This document shows, piece by piece, positions 8,857-21,005 of a stretch of DNA of 64,000 bases. This DNA is from Pseudo-nitzschia pungens. Lineage: Eukaryota; Bacillariophyta; Bacillariophyceae; Bacillariales; Bacillariaceae. The first letter of the stretch is position 1. Each line of letters starts with the position of its first letter. The notes under the pieces are model-generated. The model did no database searches. It was given only the letters and a program-made list of their open reading frames with translations, and was not told the origin of the DNA. Both the position numbers and the translations under genes were made by a program. The stretch lies in assembly GCA_037355855.1 (NCBI GenBank), contig CM074760.1:4580501-4644500 (forward strand), in the 5' to 3' direction.

Positions 8857-11800
8857 TCAACCCTGAGGTCCAGTGAGCCAGGCTCTGAGAAGAGCAGCCT
8901 CTTGTTGGTATGGCTGCACTGGTGGGTCAGGCGCTGCATACTGTTTCCTTGCAAGGTGGATGGTTGCAAGCCACTGCCTCTTGGCAGGCAGGGTGTAACC
9001 TTGTAGGACATGGAAAGGGGTTTGTAACAGGGAGTGTGACTGGGGAAGTGCACCAGCTGCACCAATTGCCAATTCTGAGGTGATGGAAGCATCAAGAGAT
9101 TGGTGTTGTTCAGCATCAAGGGTACCCCCAGGACCATGGAGTCGTTCATTCCTATAAGTCCAAAGATCCCAGGAGGTAAGAAAGAACTGATGGATGATAG
9201 CTGTAGCCCAACGTTTGGGAGAGCGCTTGCTTCCAATGTGGGAGTAGTAGTCAGCCTGAATTTGGTACCAGCGAGGAGACCACCTACCAAGAAGCCAGTT
9301 GTGCCAACCAATTGTCCTCTGTGCTCTGACAGCAGAAGCAATTGCAAGTGAGTAAGATGATGGATAAATCCTCTGGCCCTTCCGAACTCTGGTGAGAAGA
9401 TCCACAATGGCAGCAACCAATGATGGATCAGTCTGCTCAACTTCAAGCCTTTTCCGCAGGGGTCCCTTGAAAGCAGACACACTGTGCTGTACCGCCCCAG
9501 TGTCCTTGCAGGAGAGCACATGAGAAACCTTCTCGTTGTCTGCATCACACAAGGGACACCTGGAATGATCCTGATACTGGTAGTGAAGTAGTTGGTTGCC
9601 AACACCAATGCATCCAGAAGCAAACTTGACAAACCACCTTTGCATGCCAGGAGGTAAACGCTTGAAGGCAGACAGATGGGCACACCAATGGATGGAACGC
9701 AGAACAGGTTGTGGAATGGGGATGTCATGGTGGGTCTGCCAATATTTAAGAAGAGGAGGACCCGAAATGGCAACATGCAAAGCATTTTGATCAAACCTTG
9801 AGCACTTGCGTCCATTGAGAGAAAAAGCCCAGGGCTCAAACACAAGTCTGGGAGAGTGATGGGCAGAAGCTCTATGGACAGAGAGAAAGGCCTTTGCCAT
9901 GCTGTCAACCTGATGATTGCGAAGGGCCCACCAATCAAGAAAGATTCCAGCTTGATGGCCCTGAACCCACTGAAAATGCACAGAGATTGGCAGGGCAGAA
10001 ATCATGTTTCTGATGACATAAACATAATCAAAAGACTTCTGGGAAATAACCAATGGCCATGATCCCTCAGCCTGTTTGAGAGCTGTGTCACCATCCAGAG
10101 CAATAATGATAGAGCCAGAAGCAATATCAAAGATACTCACCAGAGCAGTGCAACAGGTGAGAACCCCAATGATACCGGCCAGTTCGCTCCTGTAGGATGA
10201 TTGATCCTCAGGGGATCCACTGACAAAATTACAGCCAGTGAGGAACAAAGAAGCAGACTTGGTGGAGGTATTAGGTGACAGAACGAATGCAGAAGTTCCT
10301 CTGAGAAGGTCCGGATCAAATGAACCATCACAAACAGCACTGGCAGTACCACTCTGGATAGCATCAGCATGGTGCTGACAGCCAGCCTGTGGTAGGGAAT
10401 ATTTGTGGAGAAGTACCCTTGGAGACTCACAGAGTGCATCAAAGGCATCTGCCGGAGAGTCTGGAAGAGAATCAAATGGATTGTACTCCAGAGGATTCGT
10501 ATCAGGAGGTTCAGAAACAAAGGCTGAAGACCCAACAACGCGGACAACTTGGCCACAAATAACAGGGCAGACAAGCACATCAGCGCAGGCTGGTTTGTCA
10601 GAAAGGATTTCAGCAGTGACCCTGTATCTGCCCCTGCCTTGGGAGATGCTCACCATCCAGCCAGTAGAATTTTTGAAGAATATTCTATTGGTGGATAGAG
10701 ACATAAACCAAGGCCAAAGAGAAGCCGTCTGGGGAGAGAGCCAATGCCCAAGATGAAAAGAAGGAGCTAGTGCCCTGGCTGCAGGGGGTGGACAGGGGGG
10801 AAGAAAACTGGTCTGAAGAGCTTTAGTCCATAAGCGCTGTGCTGCTGGAGGCCAAGATGGAGGACATCTAGGCCAGTCAAGATGATCCCTCAAGTGATTG
10901 GAGGATATCAGCTGGAAAGCCATCGGAGAGAGTCTTTTCCCATCTGGAGTACAAATATCAGCAAGGGAGATAGCCTTGAGTGACATGCGCATGTGATTCA
11001 AGAGGGACAAGTCACCACCTCTGAAGCCAGCGTTGACAAAGGCTTGCATGAGATAGCAGTCATTGGAACGTAGCAGGGGAAGATCTGGGAAGTCTTCAAA
11101 CAAGCTCACAGGGTGAACAGAGAAAAACTTCCACACATGTTTGTACCAGCAAGGAGTGACATAGGAAGCAAAAGGATGATATGGTGTGACACCAAGATGG
11201 AGAGGAATGCCAAGTTCCAGCCGGAGAGACTCAGCAGTGAGCCTGAGAATCCTACCAGTTTGTGAGGACCTGACAGATTCCTGAAAGAGGGTGGCAATAT
11301 GACTGAACTCTTGGAGGAGGTAGGGATGAATGAAACCAAAGCCTTGATAGAGGGAAGGACCATAGAACACATGTCTAGGAAATGTCCGTGACATCCCTGC
11401 TTTATTCAGCACAGGAACAAGAGCTGGGTGAATTATCTTAGTCCAAGTGGCCTCATCAAGTTGCGTGACAGGCATGGGGTATTCAACAGACTTCATGAAA
11501 GAATACTTGAAGGTGTAGAGGGAAGCGCGCTTCTCACACTTGGAAGCCCTGAGTTGAGAGCCAAAAGACTGAGACTGGGACTGCATGTGAGCAATCTGTG
11601 CTTCCTCATTGCCATCCATGGAGATAAAAACCCCAAGAGTCTTGTCAGCATGGTCAACTTCAAATCGATCCAGGGTAGCTCAATTGCCATTTTTGTCGGC
11701 AACGGAGAAGTCACCGGGCATGTCAGCAATGGAACGATAATCCCAACCGGATCCATTCCATTTGAAATCAATCAAATAACAGAAGGATTTGGCAGGTTCA

Positions 11801-14747
11801 ATAGCACCACCAGTGGCAATAATCCCACCAGCCCACCGGTCAAGAGCTTCCTGAAAGTCAACAGCTAATTCCTCACCAGATGTGGAGGAATCAGAGCCAG
11901 CACAAAACAAATCTGTGTCATCCACAAAGGCAAAACCCACAAGAGAAACCAGTTGCAGTGACAAAGAAGTGATAAGATGGACACCATGCCCAGCCTGTTG
12001 CATCATTCGGAAGACAATTGTTGACACCAAAGCCCAAAGAGTTGGACCAATACCATTGCCTTGGCCACAACCACTGAGAGGAACAGGTTCATCACCATAC
12101 ACAGGACCTGACCGACCAAAGCCAGTTTTGATGTGGTGCTTAGCATGTTGCAGAGTAGACAGAAGAACTTCACACACATGTGCAGGAACACCAAAGCTCT
12201 GGAGAGTGAGACCTGCAATGGGATGAGAGATTCTATCATAACAGCCCTTGGCATCATTCATAGCAACAGCACCAGATCTGCGCTTCTGCCTCAACACATC
12301 ACAGATGAGCTTCTTGTTCAGGCAGGTGTTGATGGCATTGTGGTGTTTCCTGCTTCCATGTTGATCAACAGCCACTGCATTGGCACGTTCAGCGTAGGCA
12401 AGAATGCGTCTGCCAATCATTTTGTTGTTGATTTGGAACCCAGGAGACATCAACTGGATGAGCCTCATCTTATCCACTCTATATTCACCAGGTTTCTTGA
12501 AGATCTCAACATCCGTGATGACCTGCCAGGCAGAAGGAGAGAAGCCAACAATCAATGGGACTGATCTCAGTAGAGTGTCAAACTTGTTCAGCTGGGGATC
12601 CAGGGCAAAAGCCTTGTGGTGGGCAAAACTCAAACAAGAAGGTTCACTTGCAGTGCGTTCCCTCTGGCGTTTCCAGGCAGCAGCATTGTCAGCTGGACAC
12701 ACTGAATAGTCAAAGGGGGGCAAACTCAGTATAGAGTCAGGGACTTTGAGACAAGATAGAAATTCAGAAAGGTATTTGTCAGTGGCAGGAGGAGGAATGT
12801 ATGTGCCATCAAGAACTTGAGCAGAAGCATGGGCTGTGCCGAGGTAGCCAAAATCTTGAATGAAGGAGGGAGTCATGGAGGGAGTGCCAAGACACTGCTG
12901 TTGACGCCGGACATTGGATTCAGCCATAGCTGGAACCATAGTGGACTGGGACTCCAAGACCTGTTCAACACCATCATGGCCAACTGCAATAGCTCTCAAG
13001 ACAGCTGACTTGTTGACACGTCCCCGAATAGACCTAGCAGCAAGGCCAAGCTCTCTTTGGCACGAATCTGGGAAGCATTCTGGTTGTGAGGTTTGCCTTC
13101 AGCAAGAAGTGCATCCACCAGGCCTTGATTGAAGGAGTCTCTCCATGAGGGGGCCAATTTTTTCACTGCCCGGTATTGCTTGTAAGCTTGTTTCAGATGG
13201 AGGAGAGCACTGGAAAGGTCACTGTGTTCTCCTTTGTAGAGAGAAAGCTTGCATGCCAGCCTTTTCAAAACAGTATGACTGGTGGACACACCCTGCCGCA
13301 ACTTAACAACACGCCTCCAAAAGTCAATTGTATCACAATAAACTTGCAGCTGTGGTGACCATGGAACCAGACCAGCTCTAGTGTGGCAAAGGTTTTGTTC
13401 AACAGAGAGCCTGAGAGAGGTGGAGGTTTCATGGAGGACTTCGTATGTGGTGATGAGATCGGTGCGCACAGAAAAATCCCCAGACTGAAACTGAGCCAGG
13501 AGGTGCTCCAGCTTAGCTTGGAGAGAAAACACTCCAGCCTTGAGAAAGCTGTGCCTGACACGCCTGAAATACCGTTGGCGCAGATGAGGGTGGGAGGACT
13601 GGAGTTTGGAATGAGAGAAGCTCACGGGAGGTGGCAGGTGTTTGCCCATGAGGCTGCAATTACAGACTTCAATCCAAAGCATTCTGTGGTCAGATTCCAT
13701 ACCATAGGCACCACCAAAGGGACAATACCCAGCCCTGAGAACATCAACATTCTCAGAGACCCAAATGGCATCAATTGGTGTTCTGGTAGTGTTTCTGTTG
13801 TGAGTGGCAGGAGGAGAAGACTTACTATGCAGGGTAAGAATGGCCTCTCTGAAACCCAGAGCCTTGAGCTCAAAAGACAAGCCATCAGTCCGAACATCAG
13901 CATTTTGATCAATCCCAAGAATGACCTGGTCACCTGCACCCAGGCAGACCTGAAGGGCAGCAGTCAAATCCCTGTGAAAGAGAATGCATGGGTTGGGACT
14001 GAAAAGATTTTCAGCTGCTTGAAAGTATCGGTACTGTTGATTCCAGACGGAACCAAGATCCCTGTCATTTTCAACAGGGCAGTAAGCAGAAAACATAGTG
14101 ACAGTGTAACCATCCCTGCCCTGAAACTTGACAAAGGACCATCTTCCAAGACCAGAAGGATCAGCCCCATGGGCAATCTTGTGGGAACTGAACAGTTGAT
14201 CAATGGAAAACCCTGTGCCACCAGGCTGAAGCCATGAACAGTCAGAAGCTTCATGCTTGTTGTTGGCAAGGTAGGAAAAACTTGAGGGACTGATATTCTT
14301 CATGCGCCGATTGAAAAGATCACCTGGCAGGAGTTTGGATTCATTCAAACAATGTTCAGCAAAAGGAGCCACACTGGCATTGCTCTTGACAAATTGACGG
14401 GCGTTGTGCTTGGACATGGACATAAAGGCAGCTCTGCGCTGTGGCCCAATGTTTTGGAAAGTGATGATGGTGGAGTTAGAGGATGGAGCTTGAGGGAAGG
14501 AGTGACCAAAACTGTCAGAATCCTTAGCAGCAAGAGAGTCTCCATGAAGAGTTAATTGGACAAACTGAGAAACAGGGGAAGAGTCGGAGGAGGAAAGGGG
14601 AGAAACAGTAGAAGCATTGATGGGATTTGGAGTGGAAGGCATCCCATCAAACCTCATACCAGAAAATCTAACCATGATCAGAAGGAAACCTAGTCTGTCG
14701 CAAGGATGGAAGAGTTGCCGGAGCTGATTTGGTGGAAACATTGGCAT
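8857..14747 (-). pseudogene. LINE B ORF2 (EN-RT-RNase H), broken
   Basis: It is closely related to the intact ORF2 of copy A and starts at the equivalent ATG (14747). Compared with A, 22 bases are missing near 13054, which shifts the frame after about 560 codons. A CGA codon of A is TGA here (11680-11682), a nonsense mutation. The remaining RT and RNase H motifs (FVDDTDLF, CDGSFD, NHQVDSMAKAF, CPLC...HVLSC) are preserved in the separate open segments 11680-12999 and 8857-11619. Confidence 0.93.
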
Positions 14748-14792
14748 GGCTCAAATCACTGACACTAGCATCATGGCTGGAGGTGAATGCAA

Positions 14793-15092
14793 TAATAATA
14801 ATATACGTATTTAAATAACTTTAATCACCAAAGGTGAAACTAAATTACTCAGTCTGTAACCAGACTTTAACGTCGCCTCCATCATAGAGTCAGGACCCCA
14901 AGTGGCAGAACGACAAATTTTCAAACAAACCTTGAACATCAAGCAGGGGAAAAGGACAAACAAGTCCCACAAAATAGGGACTTGAGAGAAAGTGAAATGG
15001 GAATGAAGATATTGGGATAAGATCCAGTATCAAAAGGGATGGGACAGGATAAGAAGCAGGAACAGAAGACAAAACCAAGGTACAAAGTGTAA
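14793..15092 (-). other. LINE A 3' UTR and (TAA)n tail
   Basis: After the ORF2 stop there are 300 non-coding bases, ending with stem AGTCTG-GTTA-CAGACT, stem TCACC-TTT-GGTGA, palindrome TATTTAAATA and a short ttatta tail. These are the positions conserved with copies B and C and, with compensating changes, with D, E and F. Confidence 0.75.
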
Positions 15093-18000
15093 TCAACCCT
15101 GAGGTCCAGTAAGCCAGGCTCTGAGAAGAGCAGCCTCTTGTTGGTATGGCTGCACTGGTGGAACAGGCGCTGCATATTGCTTCCTTGCAAGGTGGATGGT
15201 TGCAAGCCACTGCCGCTTGGCAGTCAGGGTGTAACCTTGTAGGACGTGGAAAGGGGTTTGTAACAGGGAGTGTGACTGGGGAAGTGCACCAGCTGCACCA
15301 ATTGCCAATTCTGAAGTGATGGAAGCATCAAGAGATTGGTGTTGTTCAGCATCAAGGGTACCCCCAGGACCATGGAGTCGTTCATTCCTATAAGTCCAAA
15401 GATCCCAGGAGGTAAGAAAGAACTGATGGATGACAGCTGTAGCCCAACGTTTGGGAGAGCGCTTGCTTCCAATGTGGGAGTAGTAGTCAGCCTGAATTTG
15501 GTACCAGCGAGGAGACCACCTACCAAGAAGCCAGTTGTGCCAGCCAATAGTCCTCTGTGCCCTGACAGCAGACGCAATTGCAAGTGAGTAGGATGATGGA
15601 TAAATGGTCTGGCCCTTCCGAACTCTGGTGAGAAGATCCACAATGGCAACGACCAATGATGGATCAGTTTGTTCAACTTCAAGCCTCTTCTGCAGTGGTC
15701 CCTTGAAAGCTGACACACTGTGCTGTACTGCCCCAGTGTCCTTGCAGGAGAGCACATGAGAGACCTTCTCGTTGTCTGCATCACACAATGGGCACCGGGA
15801 GTGATCCTGATACTGGTAGTGAAGTAGTTGGTTGCCAACACCAATGCATCCAGAAGCAAATTTGACAAACCACCGTTGCATGCCAGGAGGTAATCGCTTG
15901 AAGGCAGACAGATGGGCACACCAATGGATGGAACTCAAAACAGGTTGTGGAATGGGAATATCATGGTGGGTCTGCCAGTATTTAAGAAGAGGAGGACCAG
16001 AAATGGCAACATGCAGAGCATTCTGATCAAACCTTGAACACTTGCATCCATTGAGAGAAAATGCCCAAGGCTCAAACACAAGTCTGGGATAGTGATGGGC
16101 CGAAGCTCTATGAACAGAGAGAAAGGCCTTTGCCATGCTGTCAACCTGATGATTGCGAAGGGCCCACCAATCAAGAAAGATTCCAGCTTGATGGCCCTGA
16201 ACCCACTGAAAGTGCACAGAGATTGGCAGGGCAGAAATCATGTTTCTGATGACATAAACATAATCAAAAGACTTCTGGGAAATAACCAAAGGCCAAGATC
16301 CCTGAGCCTGTTTGAGAGCTGTGTCACCATCCAGAGCAATAGTGATAGAGCCAGAAGCAATATCAAAAAGATTCACCAGAGCAGTGCAACAGGTGAGAAC
16401 CCCAATGATGCCTGCCATTTCACTCCTATAGGATGACTGATCCTCAGGAGATCCACTGACAAAATTACAGCCAGTGAGGAACAATGAAGCAGTCTTGGTG
16501 GAGGTATTGGGTGACAAAATGAAAGCAGAAGTTCCTCTGAGAAGGTCAGGATCAAATGAACCATCACATACAGCACTGGCAGTACCACTCTGGATAGCAT
16601 CAACAAGGTGCTGACAGCCAGCCTGTGGTAGGGAATATTTGTGGAGAAGTACTCTTGGAGACGCACAGAGTGCATCAAAGGCATCTGCAGGGGAGTCTGG
16701 AAGAGAATCAAAAGGATTGTACACCAGAGGATCCATGTCAGGAGGTTCGGAGACAAAGGCTGAGGACCCAACCACGCGTACAACTTGTCCGCAAATAACA
16801 GGGCAGACAAGCACATCAGCACAGGCTGGTTTGTCAGAAATGAGTTCAGAAGTGACCCTGTATCTGCCCCTGCCCTGGGAGGTGCTCACAATCCAGCCAG
16901 TAGAAGTTTTGAAGAATATTCTGTTGGTAGATGGAGACAAAAACCAAGGCCAGAGAGAAGCTGTCTGGGGAGAGAGCCAATGCCCAAGATGAAAAGAAGG
17001 AGCCAGTGCCCTGGCTGCAGGGAGTGGACAAGGGGGAAGAAAACAGGTCTGAAGTGCCTTAGTCCATAAGCGCTTTGCTGCTGGAGGCCAAGATGGAGGA
17101 CATCTCGGCCAGTCAAGATGATCCCTCAAGTGATTGGAGGAGGTCAGCTGGAAAGCCATGGGAGAGAGTCTTTTTCCATCTGGAGTACAAATGTCAGCAA
17201 GGGAAATAGCCTTGAGGGACATGCGCATGTGATTCAAGAGGGACAAGTCAGCACCTCTGAAGCCAGAGTTGACAAAGGCTTGCATGAGATAACAGTCATT
17301 GGAACGTAACAGAGGAAGATCTGGGAAGTCTTCAAACAAGCTCACAGGGTGAACAGAGAAAAACTTCCACACATGTTTGTACCAGCAAGGAGTGACGTAG
17401 GAAGCAAAAGGATGATATGGTGTGACACCAAGATGGAGAGGAATGCCAAGTTCGAGCCGTAGAGACTCAGCAGTTAGCCTGAGAATCCGACCAGTTTGGG
17501 AGGACCTGACTGATTCCTGAAAGAGGGTGGCAATATGACTGAACTCTTGGAGGAGGTAGGGATGAATGAAACCAAAGCCTTGATAGAGGGAAGGACCATA
17601 GAACACATGTCTGGGAAATGTCCGTGACATCCCTGCTTTATTCAGCACAGGAACAAGAGCTGGGTGAATTATCTTAGTCCAAGTGGCCTCATCAAGTTGC
17701 GTGACAGGCATGGGGTATTCAACAGACTTCATGAAAGAATACTTGAAGGTGTAGAGGGATGCGCGCTTCTCACACTTGGAAGCCTTGAGCTGAGAGCCAA
17801 AAGACTGAGACTGGGACTGCATGTGAGCAATCTGTGCTTCCTCATTGCCATCCATGGAGATAAAAACCCCAAGAGTCTTGTCAGCATGGTCAACTTCAAA
17901 ACGATCCAGGGTAGCTCGATTGCCATTCTTGTCAGCAACGGAGAAGTCACCGGGCATGTCAGCAATGGAACGATAATCCCAACCGGATCCATTCCATTTG

Positions 18001-21000
18001 AAATCAATCAAATAACAGAAGGATTTGGCAGGTTCAATAGCACCACCAGTGGCAATAATCCCACCAGCCCACCGGTCAAGAGCTTCCTGAAAGTCAACAG
18101 CTAATTCCTCACCAGATGTGGAGGAATCAGAGCCAGCACAAAACAAATCTGTGTCATCCACAAAGGCAAAACCCACAAGAGAAACCAGTTGCAGTGACAA
18201 AGAAGTGATAAGATGGACACCATGCCCAGCCCGTTGCATCATTCGGAAGACAATTGTTGACACCAAAGCCCAAAGAGTTGGACCAATACCATTGCCTTGG
18301 CCACAACCACTGAGAGGAACAGGTTCATCACCATACACAGGACCTGACCGACCAAAGCCAGTTTTGATGTGGTGCTTAGCATGTTGCAGAGTAGACAGAA
18401 GAACTTCACACACATGTGCAGGAACACCAAAGCTCTGGAGAGTGAGACCTGCAATGGGATGAGAGATTCTATCATAACAGCCCTTGGCATCATTCATAGC
18501 AACAGCACCAGATCTGCGCTTCTGCCTCAACACATCACAGATGAGCTTCTTGTTCAGGCAGGTGTTGATGGCCTTGTGGTGTTTCCTGCTTCCATGTTGA
18601 TCAACAGCCACTGCATTGGCACGTTCAGCGTAGGCAAGAATGCGTCTGCCAATCATTTTGTTGTTGATTTGGAACTCAGGAGACATCAACTGGATGAGCC
18701 TCATCTTATCCACTCTATATTCACCAGGTTTCTTGAAGATCTCAACATCCGTGATGACCTGCCAGGCAGAAGGAGAGAAGCCAACAATCAATGGGACTGA
18801 TCTCAGTAGAGTGTCAAACTTGTTCAGCTGGGGATCCAGGGCAAAAGCCTTGTGGTGGGCAAAACTCAAACAGGAAGGTTCACTTGCTGTGCGTTCTCTC
18901 TGGCGTTTCCAGGCAGCAGCATTGTCAGCTGGACACACTGAATAGTCAAAGGGGGGCAAACGCAGAATAGAGGCAGGGACTTTGAGACAAGAAAGAAATT
19001 CAGACAGGTATTTGTCAGTGGCAGGAGGAGGATTATATGTGCCATCAAGAACTTGAGCAGAAGCATGGGCTGTGCCGAGGTAGCCAAAATCTTGAATGAA
19101 GGAGGGAGTCATGGAGGGAGTGCCAAGACACTGCTGTTGACGCCGGACATTGGATTCAGCCATAGCTGGAACCATAGTGGACTGGGACTCCAAGACCTGT
19201 TCAACACCATCATGGCCAACTGCAATAGCTCTCAAGACAGCTGACTTGTTGACACGTCCCCGAATAGACCTAGCAGCAAGGCCAAGCTCTCTTTGAAGTC
19301 GTTCCCTGCGCATCCTGGCACGAATCTGGGAAGCATTCTGGTTGTGAGGTTTGCCTTCAGCAAGAAGTGCATCCACCAGGCCTTGATTGAAGGAGTCTCT
19401 CCATGAGGGGGCCAATTTTTTCACTGCCCGGTATTGCCTGTAAGCTTGTTTCAGGTGGAGGATAGCACTGGAAAGATCACTGTGTTCTCCTTTGTAGAGA
19501 GAAAGCTTGCATGCCAGCCTTTTCAAAACAGTATGACTGGTGGACACACCCTGTCTCAGCTTAACAACACGCCGCCAAAAGTCAATTGTATCACGATAGA
19601 CTTGCAGCTTCGGGGACCATGGAACCAGACCAGCTCTAGTGTGGCAAAGGTTTTGTTCAACAGAGAGCCTGAGAGAGGTGGAGGTTTCATGGAGGACTTC
19701 ATATGTGGTGATGAGATCAGCGCGCACAGAAATATCCCCAGACTGAAACTGAGCCAGGAGGTGCTCCAGCTTAGCTTGGAGAGAAAACACTCCAGCCTTG
19801 AGAAAGCTATGCCTGACACGCTTGAAATACCGTTGGCGCAGATGAGGGTGGGAGGACTGGAGTTTGGAATGAGAGAAGCTCACGGGAGGTGGCAGGTGTT
19901 TGCCCATGAGGCTGCAATTACAGACTTCAATCCAAAGCATTCTGTGGTCAGATTCCATACCATAGGCACCACCAAAGGGACAATACCCAGCCCGGAGAAC
20001 ATCAACATTCTCAGAGACCCAAATGGCATCAATTGGTGTTCGGGTATTGTTGCGGTTGTGAGTGGCAGGAGGAGAAGACGTACTATGACGGGTAAGAATG
20101 GCATCTCTGAAACCAAGAGCCTGGAGCTCAAAAGACAAGCCATTAGTCCGAACATCAGCATTTTGATCAATCCCAAGAATGACCTGGTCACCTGCACCCA
20201 GACAGACCTTAAGGGCAGCAGTCAAATCCCTGTGAAAGAGAATGCATGGGTTGGGACTGAAAAGATTTTCAGCTGCTTGAAAGTATCGGTACTGTTGATT
20301 CCAGACGGAACCAAGATCCCTGTCATTTTCAACAGGGCAGTAAGCAGAAAACATAGTGACAGTGTAACCATCCCTGCCCTGAAACTTGACAAAGGACCAT
20401 CTTCCAAGACCAGAAGGATCAGCCCCATGGGCAATCTTGTGGGAACTGAACAGTTGATCAATGGAAAATCCTGTACCACCAGGCTGAAGCCATGAACAGT
20501 CAGAAGCTTCATGCTTGTTGTTGGCAAGATAGGAAAAACTTGAGGGACTGACATTCTTCATGCGCCGATTGAAAAGATCACAGGGCAGGAGTTTGGATTC
20601 ATTCAAACAATGTTCAGCAAAAAGAGCCACACTGGCATTGCTCTTGACAAATTGACGGGCGTTGTGCTTGGACATGGACATAAAGGCAGCTCTGCGCTGT
20701 GGTCCAATGTTTTGGAATGTGATGATGGTGGAGTTAGAGGATGGAGCTTGAGGGAAGGAATGACCAAAAGTGTCAGAATCCTTAGCAGCAAGAGATTCTC
20801 CATGAAGAGTTAATTGGACAAAATGAGGGACAGGGGAAGAGTCGGAGGGGGAAAAGGGAGAAACAGGAGAAGCATTGATGGGATTTGGATTGGAAGGCAT
20901 CCCATCACACCTCATATCAGAAGAGCTAACCATGATCAGAAGGAAACCGAGTCTGTCGCACGGAAGAAAGAGTTGCCGGAGCTGATTTGGTGGAGACATT

Positions 21001-21005
21001 GGCAT
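15093..21005 (-). CDS. LINE A ORF2: APE endonuclease, reverse transcriptase, RNase H
   Basis: 1970 residues, no interruption. Residues about 95-362 form the apurinic-type endonuclease (GIDQNAD near 278, SDH at 352-354), which nicks the target. Residues about 740-1010 are the reverse transcriptase with FVDD at 948-951. Residues about 1475-1635 are RNase H, with D1481 in CDGSFD, E1529, D1559 or D1561, and D1622. A Cys/His cluster C1738, C1741, H1750, C1754 follows. The product should nick DNA and prime reverse transcription of the LINE RNA. ORF2 overlaps the end of ORF1 by 80 bases in the +1 frame relative to ORF1, so its translation needs frameshifting, reinitiation or another start. Start at 21005 is the first ATG and is conserved in copy B. 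Confidence 0.95.
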   Translation of the reverse strand: MPMSPPNQLRQLFLPCDRLGFLLIMVSSSDMRCDGMPSNPNPINASPVSPFSPSDSSPVPHFVQLTLHGESLAAKDSDTFGHSFPQAPSSNSTIITFQNIGPQRRAAFMSMSKHNARQFVKSNASVALFAEHCLNESKLLPCDLFNRRMKNVSPSSFSYLANNKHEASDCSWLQPGGTGFSIDQLFSSHKIAHGADPSGLGRWSFVKFQGRDGYTVTMFSAYCPVENDRDLGSVWNQQYRYFQAAENLFSPNPCILFHRDLTAALKVCLGAGDQVILGIDQNADVRTNGLSFELQALGFRDAILTRHSTSSPPATHNRNNTRTPIDAIWVSENVDVLRAGYCPFGGAYGMESDHRMLWIEVCNCSLMGKHLPPPVSFSHSKLQSSHPHLRQRYFKRVRHSFLKAGVFSLQAKLEHLLAQFQSGDISVRADLITTYEVLHETSTSLRLSVEQNLCHTRAGLVPWSPKLQVYRDTIDFWRRVVKLRQGVSTSHTVLKRLACKLSLYKGEHSDLSSAILHLKQAYRQYRAVKKLAPSWRDSFNQGLVDALLAEGKPHNQNASQIRARMRRERLQRELGLAARSIRGRVNKSAVLRAIAVGHDGVEQVLESQSTMVPAMAESNVRRQQQCLGTPSMTPSFIQDFGYLGTAHASAQVLDGTYNPPPATDKYLSEFLSCLKVPASILRLPPFDYSVCPADNAAAWKRQRERTASEPSCLSFAHHKAFALDPQLNKFDTLLRSVPLIVGFSPSAWQVITDVEIFKKPGEYRVDKMRLIQLMSPEFQINNKMIGRRILAYAERANAVAVDQHGSRKHHKAINTCLNKKLICDVLRQKRRSGAVAMNDAKGCYDRISHPIAGLTLQSFGVPAHVCEVLLSTLQHAKHHIKTGFGRSGPVYGDEPVPLSGCGQGNGIGPTLWALVSTIVFRMMQRAGHGVHLITSLSLQLVSLVGFAFVDDTDLFCAGSDSSTSGEELAVDFQEALDRWAGGIIATGGAIEPAKSFCYLIDFKWNGSGWDYRSIADMPGDFSVADKNGNRATLDRFEVDHADKTLGVFISMDGNEEAQIAHMQSQSQSFGSQLKASKCEKRASLYTFKYSFMKSVEYPMPVTQLDEATWTKIIHPALVPVLNKAGMSRTFPRHVFYGPSLYQGFGFIHPYLLQEFSHIATLFQESVRSSQTGRILRLTAESLRLELGIPLHLGVTPYHPFASYVTPCWYKHVWKFFSVHPVSLFEDFPDLPLLRSNDCYLMQAFVNSGFRGADLSLLNHMRMSLKAISLADICTPDGKRLSPMAFQLTSSNHLRDHLDWPRCPPSWPPAAKRLWTKALQTCFLPPCPLPAARALAPSFHLGHWLSPQTASLWPWFLSPSTNRIFFKTSTGWIVSTSQGRGRYRVTSELISDKPACADVLVCPVICGQVVRVVGSSAFVSEPPDMDPLVYNPFDSLPDSPADAFDALCASPRVLLHKYSLPQAGCQHLVDAIQSGTASAVCDGSFDPDLLRGTSAFILSPNTSTKTASLFLTGCNFVSGSPEDQSSYRSEMAGIIGVLTCCTALVNLFDIASGSITIALDGDTALKQAQGSWPLVISQKSFDYVYVIRNMISALPISVHFQWVQGHQAGIFLDWWALRNHQVDSMAKAFLSVHRASAHHYPRLVFEPWAFSLNGCKCSRFDQNALHVAISGPPLLKYWQTHHDIPIPQPVLSSIHWCAHLSAFKRLPPGMQRWFVKFASGCIGVGNQLLHYQYQDHSRCPLCDADNEKVSHVLSCKDTGAVQHSVSAFKGPLQKRLEVEQTDPSLVVAIVDLLTRVRKGQTIYPSSYSLAIASAVRAQRTIGWHNWLLGRWSPRWYQIQADYYSHIGSKRSPKRWATAVIHQFFLTSWDLWTYRNERLHGPGGTLDAEQHQSLDASITSELAIGAAGALPQSHSLLQTPFHVLQGYTLTAKRQWLATIHLARKQYAAPVPPVQPYQQEAALLRAWLTGPQG

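Noticed and set aside
19434..20495. 353-residue plus-strand ORF, with a 284-residue counterpart at 13383-14237
   Set aside because: Antisense to the LINE endonuclease region in both copies. It is explained by codon composition of the sense frame and shows no domain of its own.
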